Positions 47,412-59,206 of a stretch of DNA of 64,000 nucleotides are shown piece by piece. The position numbers were made by a program, and so were the translations under genes. The notes under the pieces were generated by a model. The model made no database searches and was not told the DNA's origin. It saw only the letters and a list, made by a program, of their open reading frames with translations. This DNA comes from Apodospora peruviana (lineage: Eukaryota > Ascomycota > Sordariomycetes > Sordariales > Lasiosphaeriaceae), in assembly GCA_033439685.1 (NCBI GenBank), contig JAUEDM010000001.1, forward strand, positions 4,774,001-4,838,000, in the 5' to 3' direction. Within the stretch, counting starts at the first letter, position 1, and each line of letters starts with the position of its first letter.

Positions 47412-48964
47412 CCTGCCTCAAGAACGCCGTGGTGGACGATAGTGTCGTCGTTCTTTGGCTTGGGTGCGGTGTGGTTCTTCGGAACCGCTGATACGGTCTC
47501 AATAAGGCGATAAGGTCTGAGGTCAGGTTGAAGTCGACCTGGCGGGTGTGGTGGTGATGGGCAGCGAAGACGGGAGATCGGAGACCAAACGGAGCTGCTT
47601 AAAGCTACAGCAAAATCGGCAGCTCTCGGCTGGTGGGAGCGGAGCTGGCGCCACAATTCGATCTATCCATGAGGTGCAGGCGAGACTCGGTTTCTCCCCA
47701 GAGTTTCACGAGGCTCAATGGGCGATGTTCGAGATTGCCGTTTTGCAGAGTCCAGAAGGTCCAGAGCCACTGGCCAGTTGCGGCAGACACGATACTCCGT
47801 AGAGGTAGCAGTGGCAAGGCGCCAGGGCAAGCCAAGTGGAGCTCTGCCGGGCCAAGACACCACAGCAGATCCCGTCGGTCTGTTGATCTGGGCTGTTTGT
47901 TGCTTAACTCCGGGCAGTCGGTGCTTCACTGCCTTCGACTTGTCGAGTGCACCCTCTGTTTTCGCAACTTTGATGTGTTTCAGGTTCTTAATGAAAAGTG
48001 AAAAAGATGAAAGGTATAATATTTGCGATTTAACGACCTGTGGTCGTGCTTTGTCCGGCGCTGGCTCGGCAGAAGAAAATGGAGACTCAGACCGGGCTTG
48101 GGCGGCCTTGTAAGTGGCTCTGTCAAACACTGGGCCGAGATCTCACTTCACTGAGGGGATCGAAGCAAACCCCTCCCGTGGGTTCCAGGTTGTTGTATCC
48201 ACAAATTAAAGACGGCAACTTTCATGTTTCATGATTCATTGAGGATTGAAGAGTATCGATATTGGACGATATTCTAGTTTCTACGCTGCGTATCACCGAC
48301 CACTATGTAGTTTATATATCGTCTTGTCTGGAGTAGTCCACTAAAAACCTACCTAGGACGCCGTCTTATCGATCCGTACCTACCTACTACCTATGGGATA
48401 ACTTCGGACCAACCTGGAATATGGACCATGGTTGGCTTCTGCTCAGGGCGCACTTGCGATTTTTCGCAATCCATAGTAACATCGCGAGATAGTATGAGCC
48501 ATCCGGGAAATGGACAGCTGGAAGTTTCGGAAGTGCGCATATGCATATGAATTTTTGGTGGTGGACCACAAAATGCCTTCGAAGCTCTTGATGTGAATGC
48601 AGAAGTGACGAGCTCATCGACAGGATTTGTTTCATTACCTTGTGAATGTGGGGGTGGCTGGCAGACTTCCGGCCACAGATGTCAAAGAGGCCACAGAGGC
48701 GTGGCGCGTGCTCACAGCGTCCTTGCAGGGGTACAGGGTAAGAGACGCCAAAACGCGGGCCGCTTCGCGTCACCCACCGGCCCCATCGACGCGCGACGCC
48801 AAAATGGGACAAAACCTGGAAACCTGGAAACCTGGAAAGACGATTCACTCTATCCTGGCCCGCCTTAAAGCCCCAAAAACATACATATGTGCCAATTTGG
48901 AGGGAGGTTATGATGTCTTCTTGAAATACGCGCCATTGATGGCCAACACCGTCTCTGTATCGCC
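47412..48964. promoter_or_regulatory. Shared divergent upstream region of ssk2 and sld3
   Basis: The 1.55 kb between the divergent starts has no supported gene. It contains a CCTACCTA cluster (48345-48394), a three-copy AAACCTGG repeat (48812-48836), and a GC-rich stretch with GACGCC-type words (48740-48810). This last could include MluI-box-like cell-cycle sites (ACGCGT-type) for sld3, but no perfect match was seen. Confidence 0.4.
48345..48394. repeat. CCTACCTA motif cluster
   Basis: ACCTACCTAGG followed by GTACCTACCTACTACC. It is the complement of the TAGGTAGG words seen elsewhere in the window. Confidence 0.6.
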
Positions 48965-51900
48965 ATGTCATTTACCCCCAGGCCGGCTTCGAGCGTGTCG
49001 CGTCCGGCGTCGAGAGCCAGTGGTACTGGCAGCGCTCTCTCGTCGTCCTTGTCCGACTCCAAAAAGCGCAGGAGAGAATCCAGTCTTGGCGCTGTTGCCA
49101 CAGATGATCTCCTCAAGGCGCCCGTGGTCATCAAGGTGCGTAATCGAGTCTCCTGTTGCTGGCTGGTATATCAGACTGACCAGGTGACTTGTCTCTAGCC
49201 ATATCCCTCGACCCTGGCCGTCAAGCCCCGTATCCTACATCCGCTGATGCTTCTCCCGCGTGAACAACTACCTCTGTCTATGCTCGACCTTGCCCAGCCC
49301 CATGGAGACTTCCCAAGCAGTCGTCTTTTCGAATCTCGTATCAAGATTTTGGACCTGGAGGGTCGCCTAGGGTCCAATGTTCTCATCGCCCGCTCAGAGA
49401 CCAGCCGCATGGTCTACGTTATCGAACGCGAGGGAGATGATGGACTATATGTACTATGCAGACTTGGGTCTTGGGTGGATGTTGAAAAGCTCGCGCAGCG
49501 TGCAACAGTCGTCTGCAACCAACGCCTGAGGCCATCCAAGGCGGCTACGCTTGCCGCCACAGCCCTCCCAGCTTTCATCACACCCCAGATGCACAAGGAA
49601 AGCAAGAGGAAGAGACTTGCAATCGATGAGATACATTCTATGGTTCGAAAGCGCTCTTCCACTATCGCAGACAAGGAACAGGAATCCCAGCTCCCGACGC
49701 CAACTGAGATAAGCCCAGAACCCGGAATGCCTAGTGATGTCGGGGGTGTGATATCGGCCGAGGCAACTGTCACAGCTCTTACCGGAACCCCCCTACAGTC
49801 TCCAAAATTACAACAGCCACCAGTCGTACAACAAACGCCAGGTGAAAACTCGTTATCACAACCAAATGCTGAAGCTATATTCCAAAGCATCCGCACACAG
49901 TACTTCGAAGCGCTGTACCTTTCCAAGGTACGCGTTCTGACGTCTCTTGGACTTATTCCTTGCTAACTCAAATAGGGGTCGCTGGCGTATTTTGCAAAGG
50001 GTCCCCTTTCTCGTGCGCGGGCAGCATTCCATCTTGACTGTGACTCGACCCTTGAGATGAACGATTTGATAGACTTCCTCCGGAGCCTTGTTATCACGAC
50101 AGTCCTGATAGACAAGAAGTATCGCGAGACAATCCCTGGCATCATGTCAAAAATGAATACTCACGTCGAGGACTCGGACAATGAAGAGTCTAAAACCAGG
50201 AAGCGAAAGCCAAAGAAACCAAAGCTGGGCAAAAACGGGATGTATCCGTCCGAGGATGAGCATGTCAGGCGTTGGTGGACCTTGACTAAACCGGCCTCGC
50301 ACGACGAAGACGGAGTAACAGTAGCTGCAATGGAGACCAAGTATCACGTCTCCTGCCTCCGGCGGAGAGAAACGCAACTGCAAATGATTTTAATCCTTGA
50401 GATTCTGGCTTTGGAACCTCTGAGGCGGCCAGTGGAAACGGTGGAGGACAATCAGCTGCCTGGCATGGAATATCAGGTCGTGCCTCAAGAGCCACAGCAG
50501 GACACAGCGACAAAAAAGAGGAAGAAGACCAATCTACCTGTGCTCTTAGATGTCCATGCCGACCGTCTCTGTATCTGGCAAAGCGTCACCTTGGACGATG
50601 TCAAGTCTTTGGCGGAGTCGCAGCAGACTTTTACGGACGGAGACGAGTCGGAGAAATCGCAAAAGGGCAACTCAGACCCTCTGAGAGATTTCTGCGTGGA
50701 CATCATCGTGCCATTCTTCTCTGCCCGGTTACCAGAATTATGCGACTCGATTAACCGCAAACTAGGCGGTCCTACCATTCAGGCGCCGCCGAAAGAGAAA
50801 TACGCGAAACCGACGATCCCGACAAAGCCGAAGCCTGGTGCGCCCCTGAAGCGGCCCTCTGCTCTGAAGAAGGACAAGGTGAAAACATTAGAGCGCGTTC
50901 TCTCCAACGAACGAATGAGACGCAGCGTCTCGCGCGGCCCGTCAGGCGCTCTCGCTCTCATGCGATCTGCCAGCGCCACCACCATACCAGGTCTAAAGCG
51001 TGAGGGCAGTGAACCGTTACTGGCGATGCTACCGAGGGCCGAAGCCAAACCCAGCTCGCTCAAGGACCGACCCGTCAATGTCTTCTCTCGGCGGTCAAGC
51101 TCCGGCGTCGTCGGCGGTACGGAAGACTCCAAGGCGAAGAAGGTCGCTCTCGTCGAGGCCGAACTCAAGGAAGCCATTTTGGCGCTTAAGAGGCCGAATC
51201 GGGCGCTGGCGGGTAAGGAGCTGGTGGAGGCGGCGGAGAAGCGAGCGGTATCAGCGATGCCTCCGCAGAAAAAGTTGAAGCGACCTCCCGCGCGCGTTTC
51301 AGGCGTGCAAGTCAAGGCCACACCAGCAAACAACCGATTTATGGATGTCCTGGCGGCTGAATCACAGCAGCAGCAGCAGCAACTTGGGCAGTTTGGGGAT
51401 ATGATGCACTCTGTCCTGCCTCCATCAAGCGCTTCTGTTGTCCCGGCATCTTCTGCCCCTCCCCGACGGTTTTCCAACATGCTTTTGGCGGCAGGAGCAG
51501 CAGCGACTAATACTACTATTACAAATGCTGCTTCTGTGATGACATACCAGGTTAGTGCGACTCCGACGCGGAAACCGACGGTAGCAGCTGTTGGAGGGGA
51601 GGAAGACACGAGGAGTATCCTGGGGTCGTCGCCGATCATGGCGAGGAAGGCTGCGCCAGCCACTAGACACCTCGCTGTTCCGCGTGTTCGCTTAGGTGGC
51701 AGTAACAACAATGGACTGGGTGGGTTGGGTGATTTGCCCTCCTCGCCTGGGCTGACTGGGCTTTTTGAGACGCCGGTTAATAGGAGGGCGTCCAAGGATA
51801 ATATCCGCACGAAGATGATGGTGGCTACTGTGGATGATACTCCTATCAAAGCGAGATTGTTCCCGGCGGCGACCGCGACAGCCAATAAAGCACCGGTACA

Positions 51901-52027
51901 AGTATTAGGTGGTGAGAATGGTGGCATGGCTATGGGAAAGAAGAGTGACGGAGTCCATCAGCAGCAGCAGCACCTGGATATTTATCAGCGTCTTGGATGG
52001 GATGATGATTTGCTTGATGACCTGTAA
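48965..52027 (+). CDS. sld3: DNA replication initiation regulator Sld3
   Basis: Three exons (48965-49135, 49199-49927, 49976-52027) encode 983 residues. The introns are 63 and 48 nt and all junctions keep phase. The conserved Sld3 domain covers roughly residues 60-640. It includes a KYRETIPGIMSKMN segment and a motif with CLRRRETQLQMILILEILALE near residue 428, characteristic of the Sld3 family. The C-terminal third is low in complexity with basic and Ser/Pro-rich stretches, where CDK sites that bind Dpb11-type BRCT proteins are known in the family. Sld3 with its partner Sld7 loads Cdc45 onto the Mcm2-7 helicase at origins. A 16-bp direct repeat straddles the stop codon (see findings). The gene converges with trs65. 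Confidence 0.87.
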
Positions 52028-52504
52028 TGATTTGCTTGATGATACTTTTATGGGCGACGGGCTTTGGGAGGAATGGGTGGCATTGGCGTTCAATGGTGAT
52101 GTATGCATACGTACATGTTGGAGGCAGTCGGTTCACAAGTATTACGGAGTAGAGATACATTTCATGATTTTCTAGCCGAGATATCTCCCTGGCTGCTTCG
52201 CATGCACCAAACACACTGATGTGATTTCAGTAAATACTAGTTTAAAGAGCTATGATGTCGTCTGTTCATCCTTCGAGGCAGGCAGTCACAGTAACACCAG
52301 GCAGAACACATATCGATCTCTGCCTCTTTTTCGTGGACGTGTCTAGTGGCTCACACATTCTAATAAGATTATTTTTCTTTGTTCCTTTGGGTCCATCAAG
52401 GCATTTGCGGTCGCCAACTACTATATACCTTTCCGAGCCAACTACATCTCCTTATTTACCACCTAATACCCCTATTTTCTACGAACAGCCCCGTATTATA
52501 CTCC
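52028..52504. other. Convergent intergenic between sld3 and trs65
   Basis: The 477 bases hold the two 3' ends. The sequence is AT-rich and no gene is seen. Confidence 0.4.
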
Positions 52505-54416
52505 TCATCTACTTTGCACTACAACAACAGGCAGCTCCCTCACATCGACATGCTCCTGCGTGCCGAGGTCAACGATTCTGACAGCTTCAACACCCACCAC
52601 GCCCTCCCGCAGCGCCAGAAACCTCAACTCAGCCACGGCACACGCGTCCGGCGCGAGTGGTCCGATCCGCACATCGGCAGACAGACACACCAGCTCCGTA
52701 TCGTCAACGACGCTACTCCGCTGCATGGCATGCACCACATTCTCATCGATCACCGCGTCCGCGACCAAAGGATCCCGTTTCCCACCCTCACCGGGGCCAG
52801 CATTCGTTGTCGACGACGGCGGGCGCATAACGCGCAGTTCATTCCGCCGGCGCCGAGGAATGGCGTGCAGCGCGAGCTTCCTCGATGCAGGTGGAGGCGG
52901 TTTCGCGGGATTGATATTACTGCCAGCGGGGCTGCTGCGGTTAACCACGAAGATGGTCCAGACGAATTCCTCGCCGGCGTAGACGGGCGCGTCGGGGCCG
53001 GAGAAGGTCATTGTGATGCCAAAGTCCGGGATGGCGGTTTCTATTGGGCGCGCGGTGGCGGCCTCGAGGGACGGCAGAGCGTCGGGCCGGCTTACGGAGG
53101 GCGAGACGAGGGATTGGGCGTCGGCGCCGCCGCCGATGGAGAGCTGGCTGGGCCTGTGGGCGCGCTGGATGGGCTGCGTGATGGGTTGGCCGAAGCCCGG
53201 ATTGACGGGGAGGGTGAAGTCGATGTTTGTGGTCCAGGACATGGCCAGGTGTGGCGTGCAGATGTTTGGCTGCTCATCGTCGGTGGTGCGGACCAGGACG
53301 GTCACGTCGATGGTGATGTCGAGGTCCCGCGTGGGGTTCTTGCTGACGATATCGAGCTGCTGGGGAGCGAGTCGGTACAAGAAGGTGAGGTGGTCGTGGG
53401 CGACGCAGCTGAGTGGGAGGTCCATCCCCTCCTGGGTGTTCAGGTCTTCGACAATGCCGTCTGTTACATTGAGGGTGAGCTTGTTTAGCGTGGCCTCAGA
53501 GTCGAAGAAGGGGGTGAAGTCCACCTCGAGCAGGGCGATCAGGGCCGGGCTCGGCGGGGTGGTATTGGGGCGCGCGAAGCGCACACGGGTGTGGACGATG
53601 GGGAAGATCTTGAGCTTGAGGCTCTGCACGCCTCTGATGGGCCGGGGCAGATCCTTGGACTGCGTGACGGGGGCAACCCTCGACACCCTGAGGGCTGAGA
53701 GCTGCGGCTTGACGCCGTCGAGCATTGGATCTTGGGCGAATGCCTCGAGCAAATTCAGTCCCGCCGGAGCACCGCTTTGCATGTAGCCACCGCCGCCGTT
53801 CAACCCGCTAGACTGGGTAGGGTCTGCCGGGCCCAGACTGGCGGTGGCCGAGAAGATGACCGAGGGCGCCTGCAGCCGGATCCTCGGCCGGGGGAGGAAG
53901 ACGGAGAGCTTCCAGACCGCGTATACATATGTATCTTCATCATCTTCGGTTTCGTCTCCTTCGGTTTCGTCTGCCGCAATGATTGCGCTACCTGGATCCT
54001 CCACCGCGCCCTTGTAAATAGTCTCAGACGAGGGAGGACTTCCTCGGTCGGCGGACTGGGCGTTGACGATTTGGGCTTCCAAGGCGATGGTCAGACGACG
54101 CAAGTACGAGCGCAATGTCTTGTCGTCGGTGCGTGGGGTCCGGAGGACTAGATAGACATCGACGGTCTCATCTGCGGTCTGCGGATGAGAAATATGAGAG
54201 GAGAAGACGGGAACATTGTGCGAACCTCGTACCGAAAAACAGCAGATGGCGATGTTCGACGCTGTCGAACTTGCCCTTCCGGGGATTCTGACTGGGCCGG
54301 AGAGCTGTCGCGGGCTTAAAGTCTGTTGCGAAAGGGACTAGGTAGCTAAAGTAGGAGCCTTCGAGGAATTCTCGTTGCCCGTCACCGGCGTCTTCTCGGT
54401 CGCGTGGAGAGGCCAT
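52505..54416 (-). CDS. trs65: TRAPP complex subunit Trs65-like trafficking protein
   Basis: Two exons (54416-54233 and 54171-52505; 61-nt intron) give 616 residues. The start reads FLEGSYFSYLVPFATDF, and the splice joins RHLLFF to DETVDVYLVLRTPRTDD, restoring a continuous conserved segment. The body is a series of beta-sandwich-like stretches (YAVWKLSVFLPRPRIRL, RPIRGVQSLKLKIFPIVHTR), and the C-terminal domain includes MSWTTNIDFTLPVNPGFG, as in the Ig-like third domain of Trs65. The protein would be a subunit of the TRAPPII tethering complex, which acts as a Rab11/Ypt31-type exchange factor at the late Golgi. Assignment rests on recognition of the family pattern, without a search. The gene is divergent from prp40. 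Confidence 0.72.
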
Positions 54417-55173
54417 GATGGGGCAGACGGTTTTGTTGGACTTGGATTTCGAGGCACTCGGCTGCTATTGTCAGGTTGCCATTCTCGGCACAACTAAGCA
54501 AAATTAAAAGGACGCCTATATCCTGCAGCAACAGGTGTAGGTCCGGCGAGAGATAATAAGCACGAGCACCGTTGACAGGCTGTTTGGAGGTAGAGATGGT
54601 CTGTAAGTCAACATACCGCGATGCGTTGAAATAGCTTCTGTCATACCGAGCAAGTCTAGAGTACCTTAGCTCCTCCGCCGCAATGGCCCCGCTAGCGGAC
54701 GGGAACGGGAAGGCTGGCGCAGCTTTGCGGGGTGATGGGCCCCTGAACTGACAACTGAAGTGAGAAGTGACACGTCTGAAGTGAATGTGAAGCCAAGAAC
54801 GCGTTCCTTCCATTTTCGGCCAATTTTTCGATGGACTGGTCCGTGCGCAGCTCGTCGCCAGTTAGGGAATACGGATAAATCGACTTCATTAAATTTATCG
54901 TCGCCATTCTGCATCTGCTCCTTCCATCCTTCCTACACCTCACTGCCGCCGACGTTGCACCGTTGACAATTCCAAGACCTGCAACATCGCGCATATTCTC
55001 ACTCCATTCCATAAACACACTTCACACTGACAATCCATATTTGCACGTGCACTCGCACCCGCACTCGCATCGCAATCTGCACACCAGAAACCTGCACAGC
55101 ACAGCACAGAAAGATCACAGCATCCCTCTCAACAGCTTTCCCCCAACATTGTTTGCGCGAGGCGGTTGACATC
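54417..55173. promoter_or_regulatory. Shared divergent upstream region of trs65 and prp40
   Basis: The 757 bases between the start codons have no supported gene. The right half is a CA/CT-rich leader with repeated CACTCGCA words (about 55047-55075) before prp40. Confidence 0.4.
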
Positions 55174-57865
55174 ATGAGCGCGTCTTTCCACCAGCCGGGC
55201 GCGTCCGTCTGGCAGGAACACCGCACTCCTGATGGCCGCTATTACTACCATAATTCCCAAACGAATTTAACCCAGTGGACGAAGCCTGAGGAGTTGATGA
55301 CCCCAGCCGAGGTATGCATCTTATACCCATCAGTCATGTCCACCAGAACGAGTCTCATACTGACCTGAAACTCAATCATCAGCGTGCTCTTGCGAACCAG
55401 CCATGGAAGGAATATACAGCGGAGGGTGGTCGAAAGTACTGGTACAATACTGAGACCAAGTCGACTCAGTGGGAGATGCCGGATGTGTACAAGCAGGCTC
55501 TTGGTGTCGGTACAGCACCAGCAGCCTCACCGTACGAAGACCCTTTTATTTTTTCTGTTGCTCCGATGCAATGTCACTTTTTGAACTGGAACTGACCCTT
55601 GCAGAACCACATTTGCCTCTCCTGCCGGTGGCTATGGCGGCTATGGCGGTGGATCACACGATCGCTATAATGATCATAAAGAGACCATCGGCAAGTCTCA
55701 TCAGCTCGCCTTTGGTGATAACGTTCAAGCTCAGGCATTTGTGCCCGAGAGCAATGATCCCGAGTTCGCCACCCCCGAGGAGGCTGAAGCGGCCTTCGTC
55801 AAGCTCCTACGGCGAACAGGTGTCCAGCCTGATTGGACCTGGGAACAGACCCTACGTGCAACCATGAAGGACCCGCAGTTTCGCGCAATCAAAGACCCAA
55901 GAGAGCGTAAAGTCGCCTTCGAAAAGTACTGTCGCGACGTTGTCGAGCAGGACAAGGAGCGAGAAAAAGAGAGGCTTTCTAAGCTCCGAACTGATTTCGC
56001 GACAATGCTACGAAGCCACCCGGAAATCAAACACTACACTCGTTGGAAGACGGCACGCCCGATGATCGAGGGTGAGACGATTTTCCGATCTACCAATAAC
56101 GAGGGTGAGAGACGTCACTTATTCGACGACTACATCGTGGAGCTCAAGCGAGCACACAAGGATCGCCAAGTGGCTCTACGCAAGAGTGCGATGGATGGCC
56201 TAATTGATCTTTTCCCCAAGCTGAACCTTGATCCATACACCCGATGGTCTGAGGCGCGGGGCAGTATTAAAAAGACGCCCGAATTCCAACATGACGAGAA
56301 GTACAAGGCACTCAGCCAGTACGATATTTTGACTGTCTTCCAGAACCATGTCAAGGCCTTGGAGCGGACGTTCAACGACTCCAAGCAACGCGATAAGAAC
56401 CGCAAGTTGCGTAGAGAACGCCAGGCCCGCGACGCCTTCATTGCACTTCTTGCCGAACTTCGAAAGGATGGTAAGATCAAGGCTGGAACGAAGTGGAAAC
56501 AGATCTATCCCTTGGTCGAAAATGACGACCGGTACAGATCATTGGCTGGCCAGCCTGGCTCTACCGCTGTGGAATTGTTCTGGGACGTAATTGAGGAAGA
56601 GGAGCGTGCGTTACGTGGCCCTCGAAACGATGTCCTTGATGTCGTTGATGTAAGAGCTGACAAGCTGATTTTGACCTTTAATCACGACTAACACGCTTTC
56701 TAGGATAAACGGTTCGAGGTTACTCCCCAGACCACCTTTGAAGAGTTTGAGGCAGTCGTCAAGGACGACCCTCGTACCGCTAACATCGAGCGCGATACTC
56801 TTCTGCTCATCCTTGAACGGGTATGTTGATCTGCCCTCTTCATCAAGCTTAGCAACTGACACCTGATTATAGCTCCAAGAGAGGAAGGCTGGCAAACGTC
56901 TGGATGATGACAAGCATTCAGAGCGCCAACAACGCCGTGCCTTTGATGACCTCCGTTATTTCTTAAAGCATTTGGAGCCGCCTATCGCGGTGACCGATAC
57001 TTACGAGCAGGTGAAATCCCGCATCGCCAAGGCCGAGGAGTTCAAGGCGGTCACTTCCGAAGAGGCTCGCCACGCTGCCTTTGAGAAACACATTCGTCGC
57101 CTCAAGGAGAGAGAAGAAGATGCCGAGAGGGACCGGCAGCGACGTCGTGACCGTCCAGATGGTTACCGTGACAGAGGTGAGCGATCTCATCGCAATAGTG
57201 GACGTTCTGCTAGGAGTCGCAGCCCGGAGCAGAACCCATACGAGGCCGACCGTCGTAAAGCCATCGCCGAGCGCGAACGGAACTATCGCAAATCAAGCAT
57301 GGCAGAGAGCCTGTTGGTTGACCGCCTCGACCGCAAATCCGCTGAACCACACCACGAGCGGGATCGCGAGCGACGTGATCACCGGGAACGAGGCCCCGAC
57401 CGAGAGCGCGAACACCGTGATCGGGATGGTCATCGTGACCGGGAACGTGACCGGGAGCGTGAGCGCGAGCGTGAGCGAGAGCGCGATAGAGATCGTGACC
57501 GCAACCGTGACCTCGACCGCCGCCCGCGTCTCGATGAACTTAATCACTATGACCGGGAGCGTCGCACCCGTGAGGAGGACCGCGAGAGACTTTATCGCCG
57601 GCGAGTGATGGACCGCGATGTGGACGAACTCCCATACGGGGACGAGCGACCAAGCTCATCTCGCCGCCCGCGTCCTGAGGAGGACGACTACGATCGGAAG
57701 GAAGGCAGGCATGCGAAGAGAGTCAAGACGGAGTTAGTTACAACACGTGAGCAAACCCCTCAACGTGACTCCCGTCAAAAGACGATGACGCCGCCAATCA
57801 AAAAGGAGCAGCAACCTCCCAGCATTCGAGCAGGGAGCGAGGAGGGCGAAATCGAGGAAGACTAG
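55174..57865 (+). CDS. prp40: U1 snRNP-associated splicing factor Prp40 (WW-WW-FF)
   Basis: Five exons (55174-55311, 55383-55531, 55605-56649, 56704-56820, 56873-57865) encode 813 residues; all phases agree. Two WW domains lie at about 12-38 (VWQEH...QWTKP) and 53-79 (PWKEY...QWEMP). A short Gly/Tyr-rich linker leads to a series of FF domains from about residue 140 to 560, the first starting near EAEAAFVKLLRRTGV. The C-terminus is a long Arg/Asp/Glu-rich tract of RER and RDR dipeptides, then GSEEGEIEED. Prp40 bridges the 5' splice site (U1) and the branch-point proteins during early spliceosome assembly. The C-terminus is odd: the last motif is duplicated in frame after the TAG stop (see findings). 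It converges with rli1. Confidence 0.95.
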
Positions 57866-59206
57866 GCACATTCCAGTATCCAATCAGGCAGCGAGGAGGG
57901 CGAAATTGTTGAAGAGTACCACGACCCGGTTCCACTGTCACGCCTGCCTGCCATTTCCGGGATGTTTGCTTCGAAGATGCCGAAGCCGCCCTGTAAGAGG
58001 TCCTGAGACCATGCACGCAGTTATTTGTTGTCGAAAGACACTGGCTGTGATTCTTCGAAATCCCTTCTTCGGTACGAGATTTCCACGCAGTCACTTAAAA
58101 ACCGAGTTCAGGGCTGTTTCCTTTTTCTTCTTTTTCTTCTTTTGCTTTTTTTCTTTTACAGTGCGCGTTTCAGCAGGCATCCATCCACGCAGTCATCATC
58201 ACGAACGACCGGATGCGTTTTGCTTTTCGCTTGCACAACTCACTCTCACGCGACATCAGGCCGCGAGTCATCCGTCTTGTAGGAGACGGCTGGCCTGCTC
58301 ACAACGCACCATCTCTCCCCATGAAGGAAAGGGGCCAAGTGACTTGGGAGGAATTTGTTGGATTACTAGTATCAATCCTGTACGTGTACCTGTCTACTAC
58401 CTCCCACTTGTTTAGCAGTAACTTCAAAAAGATCTGGACCTGGGCAAACCCAAGAGGGGGTAGAGAACTGAACTGTACATCAGGAGTAGTTTGGTATGAT
58501 AAAATAATGTAGAAACAGTCCTATCTATGTATAAGACGGGCGCATGTGATTTCTGTCTTGAGGTATTTGTCAGGGCTTACTTCCTAGTCAACCCTGCGGT
58601 CCTCGAACTACATGTCTGCCGGGGTTTGAAATCTTCGTGCAATTGCCTTGCAAGGCTTCTCTGGTGGACAAGAGCACACCGTGGCTCTGGTGTAACCTTG
58701 TTATTTATTATAGTCAGACGTACATGTATGTTGGTCTCGTATTGCATTTGTACCTCTCATTTATATGAGATTTCAGATAAGAACGAGGCTCTACCTACCT
58801 CCCTATCTCTCACGGGTAGATACCTACCTAGCACATGTCCCCATTCCTACCCATGGCCCTTTACAAAAGGGATTGATATCATTATCAACCTCTGTGAAAA
58901 GGCCTTGGCGGCAGTCACCCAACTTGACCCGTTGCCCCTCGATCTACTAAGATAGTTTTCTCTCCAAGAAAATTACGTCGTCTTGGTAGGACCAGGCAAC
59001 AGGGGGTAGACTGCCGCAGCCGTTGTTAGATGTCCGGATCATCGTCCTCGGACATGTCACTCTCCTCCGTTGCAACGAGACCGCGCCGGACGCCGCCGGC
59101 TCGGCTTTTAGAGCCACCCTCCTTTTGGACGCCTAGAACGCCGCAATTCAATACATCGTGTTGCGGAGAGTGGTAGTTATTCTGCGAGTCCTTCGGGATG
59201 CCCTCT
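57866..59206. other. Convergent intergenic between prp40 and rli1, with an in-frame coding-like start
   Basis: The first 141 bases (57866-58006) continue the prp40 frame for 46 codons beyond TAG and repeat its last motif. The remainder is 3' UTR-like, with a T-rich stretch (about 58107-58160) and a CCTACCTA cluster (58790-58832). No separate gene is seen. Confidence 0.45.
58790..58832. repeat. CCTACCTA motif cluster
   Basis: CTACCTACCTCCC followed by GATACCTACCTAGC. Same motif family as at 3581 and 48345. Confidence 0.55.

Noticed and set aside
50779..51927. A 382-codon minus-strand frame opposite sld3
   Set aside because: It is antisense to sld3 exon 3, biased in composition and without a domain.
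52379..53488. A 369-codon plus-strand frame opposite trs65
   Set aside because: It is antisense to trs65, Gly/Arg-rich and domain-free.
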